Source of the DNA: Magicicada septendecula
Taxonomy: Eukaryota > Arthropoda > Insecta > Hemiptera > Cicadidae
Assembly (NCBI GenBank): GCA_034769895.1
Contig: CM068372.1
Span: 235,246,843-235,310,842 of the forward strand
Reading direction: 5' to 3'
Length of the DNA stretch: 64,000 nt
This document shows positions 34,482 through 46,943 of the stretch, piece by piece. The notes below the pieces were generated by a model, which was given only the letters and a program-made list of their open reading frames with translations, was not told where the DNA came from and did no database searches. A program made the translations under genes and the position numbers. How positions within the stretch are numbered: position 1 is the first letter of the stretch; each line of letters starts with the position of its first letter.

Positions 34482-34739
34482 TTAAATAACTGAGCCTGGA
34501 AGTAAACGATTCAACTCATCTGGTTGTGTAAAACAGTCCACGAAATCGACACAAAGGCTACTGTTACACATAAGTATTAAAAGTACTCCATGATGAAAGT
34601 CTATAGCAACAAAACCTTTCACTATATAACAGGCATACATTTTGTAGAAGAAGAAATCAAAAGCCTCTCCAAACTGACAGTCTAGAGACCACATACTGAC
34701 AGGAAGTTCAGACCACTTACGTATAATATTATTGGACAC
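34482..34739 (-). CDS. Unassigned open frame, possible exon
   Basis: An open minus-strand frame of 85 codons (no ATG at its start) contains VSMWSLDCQFGEAFDFFFYK and GFVAIDFHHGVLLILM. Just upstream, on the complement of about 34740-34770, a run of T ends in TTTTCAAAG, which could serve as a splice acceptor. I recognise no family. It could equally be chance or transposon sequence next to the LTR. Confidence 0.2.
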   Translation of the reverse strand: MSNNIIRKWSELPVSMWSLDCQFGEAFDFFFYKMYACYIVKGFVAIDFHHGVLLILMCNSSLCVDFVDCFTQPDELNRLLPGSVI

Positions 34740-34918
34740 CTTTCTTTGAAAATAAAAAAAAACAAATCAAATTTCTTGGGGAACTTGATCCATGTCTGCG
34801 TTAATGTCATTTATTAATAATCGGTCGTAAAACCCAGAAAGCATTATTGAGAAGAAAACGTCAGTATTTCTCATGGACACGTTCTACGGGAGGAATCCTT
34901 CTTTGATGTAATGGTAGT

Positions 34919-35835
34919 TTTTTTTTTTCGGCCATCTAAGGACCACATGCCAATTTCAATTTTGTATTCTTTGTTTATTTCTTTTTCTCCAATATTCTTT
35001 CATCTTTTCACTGTATCTCTTCTTCCTGTCTTCAGTCCACTTTGAACCTGCGTTTTTCTCTCTCCTACCCTGAAGTCCTTCCAATTTTAACACTTTTGCC
35101 CGAAAAAATTCTCTTTCAATTGCTTCTTCAACGTGTATATTATTTTTCCCTAAATCCTTTTGGACTTCTTCAATCCAACTTGATCTTGACTTCTTCCCCC
35201 ATAGATATTTGAAGACCTGCTTTGTTAACCTATTTTCGTCCATTCTATATAGGCTAAATGTCCAAAAAATAATAGTCTTCTTTTTCTTATTGTTTCTGTT
35301 ATATTTTCAATACTTTGATATAGTTCATCGTTACTTCTAAATTCCAACCTTCAGAAGTTTTTCGTAGGCCTAGTATTTTCCTAATAATTCGTCTTTCCAA
35401 TATTTCTAGTTTGTCTAAATTATAATTCCATGATAGACATTCACTTGCATATAGGCATTCTGGCTTCACTACTGTACTGTAATGCCTTATTTTCGCATTT
35501 TTAGATATGCATTTTTTATTGTAAATATCTTTAGTTATACCATATGCCCTTTCCATCTTATGAATCCTTTCTTCTACAGCAGATTTTTCTAAACCATTCT
35601 CTTGAATTATTTCTCCTAGATACTTAAATTTTCGAACCCTCTCTAGTCGACCAATATCTGTTACCAGGAATTTTGGCGCATTTTTAATGTTTGTGAGAAA
35701 TTTGTTTTTTTTCTGCAGAAATTCTTAAGCTTGTTCTACTGGCAATTAACTTGTATTACTGCAGATGTCAGATGTTCAGAAAGTATAGCAAAGTCATCTG
35801 TGAATGCCAAACAGTTTATTTCAATACGTTTGTGT
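34919..35835 (-). pseudogene. 5'-truncated LINE with RT C-terminus and poly(A) end
   Basis: On the minus strand the sequence enters at LAFTDDFAILSE (about 35790-35810), the YxDD-type catalytic motif of reverse transcriptase, here FTDD. It continues with RKFKYLGEIIQENGL, RIHKMERAYG, IRHYSTVVKPECLYASECL and LERRIIRKILG, then in another frame RSNDELYQSIENITETIRKR, then in a third YRMDENRLTKQVFKYLWGKK, WIEEVQKDLG and KWTEDRKKR, with a stop at about 34956. After about 30 more bases it ends in an A-run (complement of 34919-34929). Three frames and the missing N-terminal half (endonuclease, most of RT) show a dead copy. Confidence 0.8.
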
Positions 35836-36183
35836 ACTGTATTATTATTATTATTTTAGCCCTATATTTGTATAACTAAGGTTTGAAGTTTTGACGATAT
35901 CTATTTGTTATTGATAGATTTATCTTTTTATTAATTTATTGTTCGCCTGAAGACGACCTCTGATTCTATAGAGGTCGAAACGTCGTGTTTATTAATTTTA
36001 ACTTACGATGGTTAATGTCCGAAATCTTATAATTTGTAACTAGCTTACCTTATCTTACACGTGGATTATGGCGGTTTCAGTTCACGTTTCCCGCCGCGTG
36101 ACAGTACAAACTGATGTTTAATATTTGTTTGTACAGTATCTAAGACTTTTAATCTAATCTGATTCTTAAGTTATTAAAACATA
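35836..36183. other. No gene; flank of a hammerhead-like motif
   Basis: Begins with an ATT microsatellite (35842-35856). Apart from the motif at 35947-35984 nothing is recognisable. Confidence 0.35.
35947..35984 (+). ncRNA. Hammerhead-like core with perfect 7-bp stem II
   Basis: CTGAAGA, C, GACCTCT, an 8-base loop, AGAGGTC, GAAA, CGTC. The stem II arms are exact complements. This is the cleanest hammerhead-like core in the window. Stems I and III and the cleavage triplet are not evident, so it is a motif call only. Confidence 0.55.
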
Positions 36184-36220
36184 AGCACGCGCGCGCGCGT
36201 GCACACACACGCGCACATAA
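36184..36220. repeat. CG/CA alternating run
   Basis: Uninterrupted purine-pyrimidine alternation rich in CG, of the kind able to adopt Z-DNA. Similar runs occur near 19371 and 40487. Confidence 0.6.
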
Positions 36221-36623
36221 AACATCGTATGTTTGAAAGCTTGTACTAATCTACCTCTGGACTTAATTACTTGTGATATCTGTTTCAAGCGTAACAGAGT
36301 GACCTCGTTATCATAGCTCAATTAGGTCTGCACAGAACTTGTTAACAGCTGTTAATCCTATGAGAGCGCCATATAGAAAATGGAGATCCAAGCTGGTAGG
36401 CCTATATCATCTTTGTCGTCGACTGACAGTTGAGGACAAGGTTCTGGCGGTCGATTCTGGATGAACCAAGTTAACACAAAATATTATCGACCCTATCTGG
36501 TAGTAGCACGTGAATATAGGTGCTTCAAAATCGCTTTTGAACAATCAGTTAAACAGGCCTATTACTAAAAAATCTGTCCAGCTTTGTTATTGGCTTTAAT
36601 AATCTATTTTTATTTATCATCAC

Positions 36624-36720
36624 TCTTCTTCTTCTTCTTCTTCTTCTTCTTCTTCTTCTTCTTCTTCTTCTTCTTCTTCTTCTTCTTGTTATTATTATTA
36701 TTTTGTCTTCTTCTTCTTCT
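36624..36720. repeat. (CTT)n/(ATT)n compound microsatellite
   Basis: About 21 CTT units (36624-36687), five ATT units, then four more CTT units. The poly-arginine frame on the minus strand is a translation of this repeat and not a gene. Confidence 0.9.
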
Positions 36721-37572
36721 CCTGCTTCTCCACTTCCGGGGTTAGACATTCAGCTACCTTCCGGCTTCAAAAATACTTCCGCCGCTTTCTTGGCCTTCCG
36801 ACAGTTTTTCCGTGAGGCGTGTAGGTAAGTGCTCTCTAGGTAATCCATTGTGTGACATTCTCACATGTTGCTTCGAGTGTTCCCTATAAGTCTCCAGTAT
36901 ACTTACACACTCAATCATTATAGCATTACTTCTTAATCTGTCTTTCAATAAACAACCATAAATCCTCCTTGAGAACTTAATTTCGAAGGCAGCAGTGTTT
37001 TATTTACTGTTATGTGAAGAATTTGACTGGAAAGCTTCAGATTCCGTGAATGCATACATTTACAGTTTCTTTTAGTGTTTATTTATAATTTACATAAATC
37101 TATTTGGAACTTGAATCTCAGTCAATCAAATCAATGATTTTTGTTAGTGGTATTGTTATTGTTATTGTCGTTGCTACTGGTGTTACAGATTCCCTGCTTC
37201 TATTGCCATTATGTTTCTACTGAGTTACACAACAGTAAAATGAATTATTCAATAAAAAGTAAAGAAAAGTGTTTAGTGGATTGTAAAATTCAGTATTTTC
37301 TTCTTAACCCTACTTTCCATAGTACCCAATTTTTGACGTCAATATCTAGATCAAACATTAGAGTACCACATATTTTACGTACAGGGTGATGAATATCTAC
37401 AGATGAAATAACAAAACATGGAACGGTAGGGAAGGCAGTGGAGAAAATGGTATATGAGGTGACCATCCATGCCACCGTTCTGAACACAAACTGATTGGTC
37501 CCAAAACAACGCGTCAAAGCTACACATGCACATTGCGATCTTTTGACACAACGCAACAGACCAACCGTTTCA
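36721..37572. other. No gene recognised
   Basis: Unassigned sequence with a TTG/TTA-rich run near 37141-37175. Confidence 0.35.
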
Positions 37573-38124
37573 TGTCTAATTATCATTACAGAACATTCTA
37601 CATGTTTCTCGGCTAATCCAGTGGAGGCCGGCTGTAATGTGTGTATACGTACATATTGCTGCTACTTTCAGATGAAGGACAATTACGTGACACTTGTCAC
37701 ACAACGGGACTATTCCAGACCATACCGGCCCGCGTGCACTGTGTTCAAGGCCGCAATCGATTGCACTCTAGTGTTTTCTAGTAGTTGACGCGTATTATGA
37801 ATTGTTCTGGAATCTCAGCGGGGTATAAATTTAACCATTCAGCGACGCTTAATTTCAGTTTGAGTGCCGATTTATTCTAGTGAGGTTCGAAGTATTGTGG
37901 CGAAGTGTTACGTGTTTTATAACTGTTCAGGACTCTATTAGTTGACATTATTATTGCGTGTGGACAGATTAATTCGAATTATTATACGAGTATAGTCTTG
38001 TTGAATAACCTGTTGATTATAAACTGTACTTGTGATAATTAAAGCTGGTTTTTAGTGACTTCAATGGTGTCTTGTATTTTGTTTACCACTGTACCATACG
38101 AGGATCAGTTAGACCGTCGTAACA
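37573..38124 (+). repeat. Solo LTR (family 2), copy C
   Basis: This is the reverse orientation of copies A and B: it starts TGTCTAATTATCATTACAG and ends GACCGTCGTAACA. CTGTGTTCAAGGCCGCAATC matches their complement, and TATAAAT (37824-37830) lies on the plus strand, so the sense strand is plus. The left end is more diverged than the right. No internal region adjoins. Confidence 0.7.
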
Positions 38125-38989
38125 TTATTTTAGCTGCACTTACAATTGATTGACATCGAACGTTTTCTATATTGGCACCAGTAATATAAGCCCCAGTAAT
38201 TTACTGCCGTCAGGGGCGCATGACATGCGGTCGAATGGGGAACACTCAAAAATGAATTTATTCTTATCATTGATACATTGTAGATGACTTAATCATATGC
38301 TACAATTCAACCTGTGGTTTATCTGTTTACATAAGTTAAAGAACGAGTAATTTCTAAGGCAGCAGAATAATAATGCTACTTTAACGGCTAGCGCGAGTAA
38401 TACACCAAAGCTGTGGCACGAATTACTTTTAACTTTGTAATCATGTCGTCATTATGAGTAAACAAGAGTTATTATAAAAAACTTCATGAAACATAATATA
38501 AAACACAATATTTTATCTACAACTTTCGCACTGTGAGTTTTCACCTGGTCAAAAATACAAATCTGGTCTCGCTTATTATCTTAACACTTATAATTTTTCT
38601 TTAGACTTAGGAAAAGTACCAGATTATTTGAAATTCAGGAACATTTTTATTCCTTGATATGTACATCACTGTATTCCTTAGAATTTACTCTTTGAATCTA
38701 TATATGATAAACATAAATTACCTCCTGGTATAACGATACATACGAGGCAAACCAAAAAACGGACATTTTTGTAGCGGAGCTGTACATTGATGTTTTAGGA
38801 TAGTTACACGGCCAGCCTTCTCCTTTTTGACTCAATGGTCTCAACTGATTCTTGGAACAGCAACAGTAACCTTTAGCTAGAAACCTTCTTAACGCCGTAC
38901 TCCCACTCATTCTTTCCACGAGTTTCGGCTAAACACATGCAAAGATTAAACCTTGCATGTGACTGTACTACTTCACTGATACTCGTTCA
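38125..38989. other. No gene recognised
   Basis: AT-rich unassigned sequence. A 73-codon minus frame at 38698-38919 resembles no known family. Confidence 0.35.
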
Positions 38990-39215
38990 ATCGTCTTTTT
39001 TCAGCTCATGAAATGTACAAGGCGGATACGATTCGCGACTCGGATGCCAAAGAAATTCGCGTGACCGGGCGAATGACGCAGTTACGTACGGAATCGCTCC
39101 GATTGAGCGGTTCAGCGGACGCTGGGAACGGCTGTGTTGTTGGCCGCGGTGGAATGTTTCCGCGTCCTTGCCCTCGGTAGTCGGACGCGCGTGGGACTCT
39201 ATCGTGTTTGCTTTA
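38990..39215. promoter_or_regulatory. CpG-rich block, possible promoter
   Basis: About 225 bp with more than 25 CpGs (for example TTGGCCGCGGTGGAATG and GTCGGACGCGCGTGGGAC), sharply set off from AT-rich flanks. There is no repeat copy elsewhere in the window. Unmethylated gene promoters often look like this, but no adjacent first exon is identified. It could also be a fragment of a GC-rich element. Confidence 0.3.
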
Positions 39216-41133
39216 CTTTAATTGCTCTCTACAACCACCCGGTATGTTTGCCACAATAAGTCCCAAAAAAACTGGTTTACAAAATTCAACACTCATTTTT
39301 ACTGTTTTGTTGAGTCTACTACGCAGCACGTCTTCTGCGCAGATTTTATCCAGGTGTCCAACGAATCAGTGGAAGTGTTCACCATAATTATCACCTTTCT
39401 TAATACTCTAAAAGCATAAATCATTTGAAGAAATTAAAAGTACACAGACAAACATAAGGACGTGAAACGCCAACAGTACAACTATGGTAACACAAACCTT
39501 AAGCAATGATTAACAGTAAAGAAAAAGAATTAGCAGCCAATTAAGCTATCAAGGTGTTGGAGGGAGACAGCCATAAGAACACAAGGTGGAGTATCTATCT
39601 TACGAGCCACTCATAAAAGTTGAAGCTGGTCAGACTGCAACTAGAAATATACGCACGACTTCCATGAAACCTTTCATCAATTATGGCACTGTTTTGAATA
39701 CGCAGAGCGGAATGGTCGCAGGCCTGATCAAAGCTACTAACACCCCAGGCCAAGTGTTGTAAGGAAGCATACTTAAAGGTGTAAGGCTTGTCTTCTCCCT
39801 TCCGGCATCGGATGGGATTTACATCGCTTTTAGAAGGGAATCAGGATACTTGCGCTGGAGTTTAAAAAGTCTACGGGCACTGACGTCTGACCTGCCAGTA
39901 TATCCTGGAATCACATTGCCCTGCTCCAATATAGCATGCTAGTGAATACAGTGTACACTATACGCAGTGGCATATTCTACCAGGTTCACTAGTTTATATA
40001 TAATTACAAATTGTATAGTTTACATTTATACAAATACAATATTTATTAAATAAACCATTACAACATAAATACAACATCAATTTCGCATTCGTATATGCAA
40101 TAGTTTACATATGATACAAGATAATTATTAATACAGGTGATATCACAATAGTGAGAAAGGCGTGAAACTCTTGAGCGAGAAATTACCTGTCGAGGTAAAA
40201 ATCGTGATACCTGAACAAGCACGTGACCATAGAAACGTCATTAGTTCCAGTCTTGCCACGTGGAGAGCAAACGCCTTTTCTAATTAGCTACCTAATTTTA
40301 TTCGACTTGAGAATAACAACATAAGGTAAACAACAATTATGAAGCAAAACAACACGATCGTAATTGAACGATAACTTTTTGTTTTTTCACAACGCCTTTT
40401 ATATTACATTCTTGGCAAACATGTTATAGTGTTAATATCTATTTTCCAAGGAAAACCATGCATTACACAACGAACAAACATAACACACGCGCGCGCGCAC
40501 ATAGATTGTTTTTAAAACGATTTGTATGTATCAATTAAACGTATTGGCAAAGTGTATGTCCGATATGGCAGTGCACATCCTGTTGTTCCGACGAACGGAG
40601 AATACTTGGTTAGTTGATGACATTCACTGACGTGAACGTGTAGGAATTACCGTACGTAATGAATGAATTATTGACTGGTACAGACGGCCTTTTGAAAAGA
40701 AAACAAACCGCGTAATCAGTTTAACGCATTCATGCGTGTTTCATACATTTCGATAATAAAAGATTGTTTTTATAGAAAGTGGCTTGTATTAAAGGACTGT
40801 CTGTATCTCGCCTTGAAAGTGGATTGTATCCTAATACAATTACGAGTTGCCGTATTACTGTGTTACTTTGGTTTCATTTACATCTAAGCGTTATTATATT
40901 AAACTGAATCGCACTACGCTGGACAGTAGTGCCCTTAAAAACCTATCTTTCTGCTTTACTTATCTTTCTTGTTATCAGACTACGTATCATTAATCTGCAG
41001 CTCATTTATCTACTACATTCGTGAGTGACCACATTCTGCAATGGTGCCACACCGGAAACTGTATTTTTCAAGGTTCAAGGTGACTCACGAAGTATTGAAT
41101 GAGTAACCGTCAAGTGTAGTGCATGCTACTCTC
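39216..41133. other. No gene recognised
   Basis: Unassigned sequence with a CG/CA run near 40487-40501 and no convincing coding or repeat signal. Confidence 0.4.
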
Positions 41134-41174
41134 ACGCTCTCTCTCTCTCTCTCTCACTCTCTCACTCTCTCTCT
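41134..41174. repeat. (CT)n microsatellite
   Basis: Interrupted CT array of about 20 units. Confidence 0.85.
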
Positions 41175-41401
41175 GGACATAGATTTTTTCAGCTTTTTTT
41201 TTATTATGCAATCTTGCTGCTAAAAGTACATTTAGTATACTAATAGTAAGCAAAACGTATGACAGTGAAAAGACAATATTGTGAATAGTGAAATCTCTTA
41301 TTCTAATTCTAATCTAAGATAAAGCCAAAGAATCCTGTTTCGTACGGCCGTTTGACTAAAGAGTTTTGATTGTCTTGCGTCCAGCATCTTTCTTACCAAC
41401 T

Positions 41402-42090
41402 CTTGGGGTGCGGGTTCCCCCCCCCCGAAATTTTTTGTAAACATAAGTCATAAAAGCCCAATTTATTGTCTACTTATACATATTAAAATCACGTATAGGC
41501 GTAAACTGTATTACCTTTCTTTATTATCTAATACAAGTGTTACACAAAGAGTGCAGTAATATGTTTGCCCTTCAAAATGTTACTCTTCAGCAAATTTGCA
41601 CTCATTTTGTAGATCAAGGTAACAGCTTAATTGGTTATTACCTCCAAACCTATTTTTACAAAAAATAAAGTATGACATACTTAATAGCTATAGAATGGAC
41701 TGGAATGAATCATAGTAAGTTCTATTTAGTAAAAGAAGAAATGTCGTTTTTTTATAACAATATTATATTAAAATTTTACAGATACAAAATTACTATTAAA
41801 TGGACGGTGAACATATTTTAAAAAATAATAAAAATCAAATACAGTAAATAGAATCAAAGTCATTGGCGGCTACTGTATATGTGTAGAAAATACATTCTTA
41901 TATATTTTAACATTATAAGATATCACGCATAAAATAAAGTTAAAGTGATGTGCTTGTGTGAACAGCCACTTAGTTACTTGGTTACCAACCTACTAAAAAT
42001 TCGCTGTGTGTAAATAGGGCCATTGTTTACCAAGTAAAATTCTCGGGGGGAGCAATTGCCCCCGTTGCCCCCTCTCTGGATCCGCTCCTG
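41402..42090. mobile_element. MITE-like element with C/G-rich inverted ends
   Basis: Read inward, the left end gives TTGGGGTGCGGGTTCC, a C-run, GAAATTTTTTGTAAAC. The right end (reverse complement) gives CAGGAGCGGATCCAGAG, a G/C segment, then CCCCCCGAGAATTTTACTTG and GTAAAC. The shared CCCCCCGA...TTTT...GTAAAC blocks in inverted orientation, and the hAT-like CAGGAGCGGATCCAG start, indicate a non-autonomous DNA transposon of about 690 bp. No coding sequence; no clear target duplication. Confidence 0.5.
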
Positions 42091-45000
42091 CCTAGTGTAA
42101 CGATTTTTGATTTCTTTTCGAACAGAAGGCATCTTGAACTCCTTCTATATAATGTGATTTGGCACGTACCACTGTCCTGAGCACAGTGTTATGAAAGCGC
42201 TACGTACTCTCTATGTTTGAATTAGGCCTACTTGCCGTTCGTCCCCTATAGCCGTTCGTCCTTACGTGCAGATTGGTCTGAAAATTGTCATGTAGAGGAG
42301 GAGTTTGTTCTCCTGGGACAACTGTAATCTCGTTCCGAGCAACTAGTTCGTATGTATAAATGCACTCCGAAGCTGTTTATTTTTGTTGTTGTTAGGAATT
42401 TCCGCCATGTAAGAAGACTGTCCAGACGGACGCAAGCCGAGGTATTTAACATCTTCTGCTTATGACAACTGAGAGTTGTTTAATGTTATAAGTGGACACT
42501 TGTCTCGTCTCAAGCTAAATGTTACATGAGTTGATTTCCCTTTATTTCTGTGCTTTTAACCAGTTATGAATTCCGTTTATGTTGTTTATAAGTTTACCGA
42601 AGCCGCATCAAGACCAGGATGGCTGTGCCAACTGCGAATGTCGCCATCGAAGTTCATTTAGATGCTGATGTCCGCAGTGTTTTAGCATACTGTTCCTAAC
42701 ATGCAACATTGCGGGACTACTGAACTTATAGTATGAAAATTTGCATTTTCATTTTGATGATTAACGCAAAAAATGCTATTTTTAAGGTACGATTTCATAA
42801 TGATAATATGGGTGTGACAGATATTTCTTCACTTTATATAGAGTAAACCCTTATCTTCAGTTTATCAAAGGACTGACTAATGTCCAAGCATTTGCAGAGC
42901 TCTGTCTTCTTTTATCGAAGTCGTATTAATTTCGTTAAGTATGCGGTTCACTTGTTCTACACCGCCATGATTTTGCGAAATCCTAACTGGTGATCAGGGA
43001 TTATATTTTGACTATTTATTAACTGGAAGAATAAATCCGGGAATCATGATCGAGGTAAGTAAATATTTCTTATTGACAATCTTCAAAATCTAAAAGAATA
43101 GATTTCCTAATTGACGTGAGCTCTTTAATATCAAAAAGTTTACAAAGAAATTACTTATTTCTACTGAACACATGATTTTGATTTTAACGCGCAAAAAATC
43201 TAGTTTATCGGTTGTGTATTGAAGAGCGGTTGTAGCTTCGCTGTTGACTGATAAACACACCTGTGTAGCAGCAGTTAACAGCTTTAAAAATAACCGTTAT
43301 TTACTTTTCCCAATACCCTGATGTCAACAATATGTACACAACCATTAAAGCAATTCAATTCTCAGCAGCTTTGCAGTGTAAATAATAGGTTTCTTTAGGT
43401 TCTTAGCTATAAAAAGTAAAGACTATAATTTTGTTTTCTTACACTATAGTCGTAGATTAACCGTCTATCGCATGAACAAAATATTTTAATGTACTACTGG
43501 CACAGTAGGTTCCCGATGTATCCGATAATTCATTTTTTATATTTTTATTATGACGCTGTACTAAAGGGTTAGTGGTTTGACATTTGGAGCGGTGGGCGAG
43601 ACATTATTGATGATTTGACTATTTATTATTGTCTTCCTTCGAAACGCCGAAGCATCGGTATACTCAACAATTTGTCTTTCGTATTTACTTTTAGGTGTAT
43701 ATTGCAAAGTCTGTAATTTCATGAACGATCTTGTCACATAATAGAGCGACTTAATTTGTGTTTGAAATACGAACTATTTCGAATTGAATAAAATGTATTC
43801 ACAAAACTTAATAAATTTAAATATTATAAACTCTATTGTTGAAGAGCTTTTAATATTAAAAACTCGTTTAAGCTTTTCATGTATGCTACCTTAATCATTT
43901 ATCTAAACAGTATAAAAAATGACAAGATGGTGAATAAAGATAGCGTCTCGCATCCTTGAAAAAGAAGTTTACGTAGTTAGAACGAAAGCAAACTTAATTT
44001 GATAGTTTAATAAACAGCATGACTTTTTAATAATACAGCAGCAGTACTAGTCTGTAAGTTGTATACATATTTATAGTAACACAGTATAATCTGTATCAAT
44101 TAGACTTGTGGTGTATTTTGTTTTGGTATATATTTTTTAAACCTCAGATCAGCGATCAGCTGACCTTACGTTTACATAAGTAAGAAGAGGCACTTTTGTT
44201 GTTCAAAATTAACAAAAGGTTACAGGACGTCACTGAAGATAAAATAATGAGATTAATATTCAGTCAGTTTAAGTAGATTAGGTATCAAGCTGGACAACTG
44301 CGGAAGGTTTATTTCGTAAGACTTCGTGGCCACTAACGAAATTAAATGTTTGATTACGGTGCGCTAAATGCGTCTCTGAATGGCTTCGTCAAGGTGCGAC
44401 AGAATCTTTATAATACCATAAAGAAGCAGCGGTGAGTGGCTAGTATGAGCATGGACTAAATCTGATACGTTATTTCTTTAGCCCCGTATTTAGAAGGATA
44501 TAGGAAATTAAAGTATGGTGACGGCATTAAAAAAATCCTGTTGTGTTAAGTACAGATTCGATAAATAGGTACAACCTTCGCGGCAAGAAAAAGAGGTTTC
44601 TAGTCATAGCCCAGAATTACTACAATTTAACGCATTTAAGATAACCAATTAAAAGTTGAATTACATCTCTAACGGTCCCAAACGTTGAACCTGTCTCTTG
44701 CAAATGGTAGCCAAAGAACGTTTTTTTATAAGTGTGATAACCTAACTAACCTACCCCAGAATTATTTTTAAAATTAAGTCTTTAAATGTATCTTTACACA
44801 GTCATTATATAACAATGACATTAAATGAATATAATACAATACAAAATATTAATGTAATGGCATTATGTTAACAGTCTAACCAAATGTTCTTGAAAACCGT
44901 TGTGTCAAAATATTTTTTTTTAAGTTTTATTTCATGGTGAATGCTGGTACGTTTTACGTACGAGCGCCAAAGGCCCATAACCGGACTGGTGGTAACGCGT

Positions 45001-46153
45001 ATTCGTCCATACGATACACAGAAACCACCTCGGCATTTAATGCGTTAAAGTGATTTAGACCAACAACCATTGCTGGCCAAGACAGAAAGTTTCTCTCTTT
45101 GTAAAGAATCATTCGTCAGGAGTTCAATACTGCAGCTCATGTCGAAACTCCGTGAGGTTTGTTTTTGTACACGCAAGCCGCACAACTCAGGACACCCGTC
45201 AGATAAACCAAGTCATTTGACCAGAAAGAAAACTACGATCTGTTATGAGGGCCGTCCCGTCGGTTTCTTCCGATTCATCTTTGACAATAAAAACTGTTCA
45301 TTGTCATTTGTATTACACAAGACGTGCGTTACGTTTGCCTGCGTCATCTGTAATTAACGAATGCAATTGCTGTCTGCGAAAGCGTTGTTAATAAGAAAAA
45401 AAATTTCACAAGTTATATTTACATAATTGTTATTGATGTCAAGGTAAACCTGTTTGAAGACGTTCACCGCCAAATTCACAGTTTTTATTTTTGTAATTGA
45501 TTTACTCTATAATGACTCTATTAGTGCTGCTGAGTTTTTATATATATTTAAATAGAGTGTAAGTGCTACAGATATTATTGCAGTGATTATTAATAACTTT
45601 TTAGTAGTTTTGAGAGAAGTATCTAAGCAGTCTTGAACCTTCGGGTAACTTCTTGCGTTACTTTAGATTTTTAGACTGACTGTACATTTACAAGGAAAAC
45701 AAACAGTGACTGAAGAAGAAGAAGAAGAAGAAGGCAGAAAGCTGTTGTGATACAGAACACGGCCGGATGCATCGATCACTGAGTGAGTGTATTCGGCTGT
45801 CAAACGTGACACGAATCCCGTATTTATAATTACCCATTACAAGCTGTACTGTGGTCTACTGTTCACCAACTTTATCTATCCATTCTCTAATACTTCCCAC
45901 CGTCATAAATACGATGTACCAGTGTATATTATTCCATTCGTATTGCAGCGGAATCGTGGATTTGTCCCACCTACGTTGTTATGATTCATGAATACAAATG
46001 ACGTAAACTAAAGCGTTAAACATATATGGACATTACAGCAGTTATAATGTTTTAGTATCAGTTACAAATGTCAAAATAAATGTGTTCTCTTGAATTAAGA
46101 GAGAATTTTTAAAATCGACCTTTTTATATCTTGAAAATAAAGGTGAAATTATA
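42091..46153. other. Four-kilobase stretch with no gene recognised
   Basis: AT-rich throughout. The longest frame (45070-45357, 95 codons) resembles nothing known to me. A GAA run lies at 45714-45734. Intron or intergenic DNA is the likeliest reading. Confidence 0.4.
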
Positions 46154-46499
46154 TTTATTGTCTCCTGGTGTGAGTTTATACAGTTTACTTTGCTAATGGA
46201 ACTAAACGCAACGGTTCTTCCAGAAGTACAAGTTCCACACTGGCGTCTCCTTCTTCAGCAGAACACCTCGTAAAGTTCGCGAAGCCGTTGTACGGAGTTT
46301 CAGAAATCGTGTCCCAAACATATGTGATGACTCGCATTTCAGTGTTGCGACCATTAACATTACAATTACACAGTGAGAAGTTGGATACTCGAGAGATATT
46401 CACTTTGGTTATCTTTTTCTGGTAACTTTGGTAATCGTCTGGCGAACACGTCTTATCCTTTGAGCTGTCTGACTTAATCAGTCCCGAAACAGTTTTAAA
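46154..46499 (-). CDS. Possible 3' terminal exon with poly(A) signal
   Basis: A minus-strand open frame of about 104 codons runs from 46499 to a TAA at 46185-46187. It includes KDKTCSPDDYQSYQKKITKV, VSNFSLCNCNVNGRN, MRVITYVWDTISETPYNGF and SVELVLLEEPLRLVPLAK. An AATAAA (complement of 46154-46159) follows the stop after about 25 bases. Residue content is balanced and not low complexity, unlike most frames here, and the frame has four Cys within about 50 residues. I recognise no family. A splice acceptor such as GTCAG (complement of about 46467-46471) would be needed. It may instead belong to the decayed LTR element to its right. Confidence 0.3.
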
Positions 46500-46943
46500 T
46501 CAAGACTGATTTTATGTACTTACACGTCGCTGATTGGTTAGAAATACCCAAGAAAATTCTGCAGGAGAACTGATACCGACATTATGTCATTATGTGCTAA
46601 CATGTGTCTTTATGACCAAATTTTGTTACACGTTTCATGATCCATAAAAGTTATTTTACTAAAAAATTCAAACTCAAGTATGATGTGTCTTTACAGTACC
46701 TGTGTAAAAAGGTGCCACACTAAGTCACCCTCTATCATTTTTCTCTGTGCAAAGAACTTGTAAACAGTATTATTGTATCATGTGGAAGTGTAGGCCTATA
46801 CACACGTATACGTAAGCTATATATTTTTCTTGCAATATTATGACCTTTAAGATTTACTAATAATCATACGTTTTCTATGCAAGAATTTATACATATTACA
46901 ACAGTATAAGATTGCAAATTTTAATATAATTTAAATTTGTGGA
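46500..46943. other. No gene recognised
   Basis: AT-rich spacer. If the neighbouring LTR/PBS relic is real, this would be its untranslated leader. Confidence 0.3.

Noticed and set aside
36549-36749. Poly-arginine open frame
   Set aside because: Translation of the CTT microsatellite.
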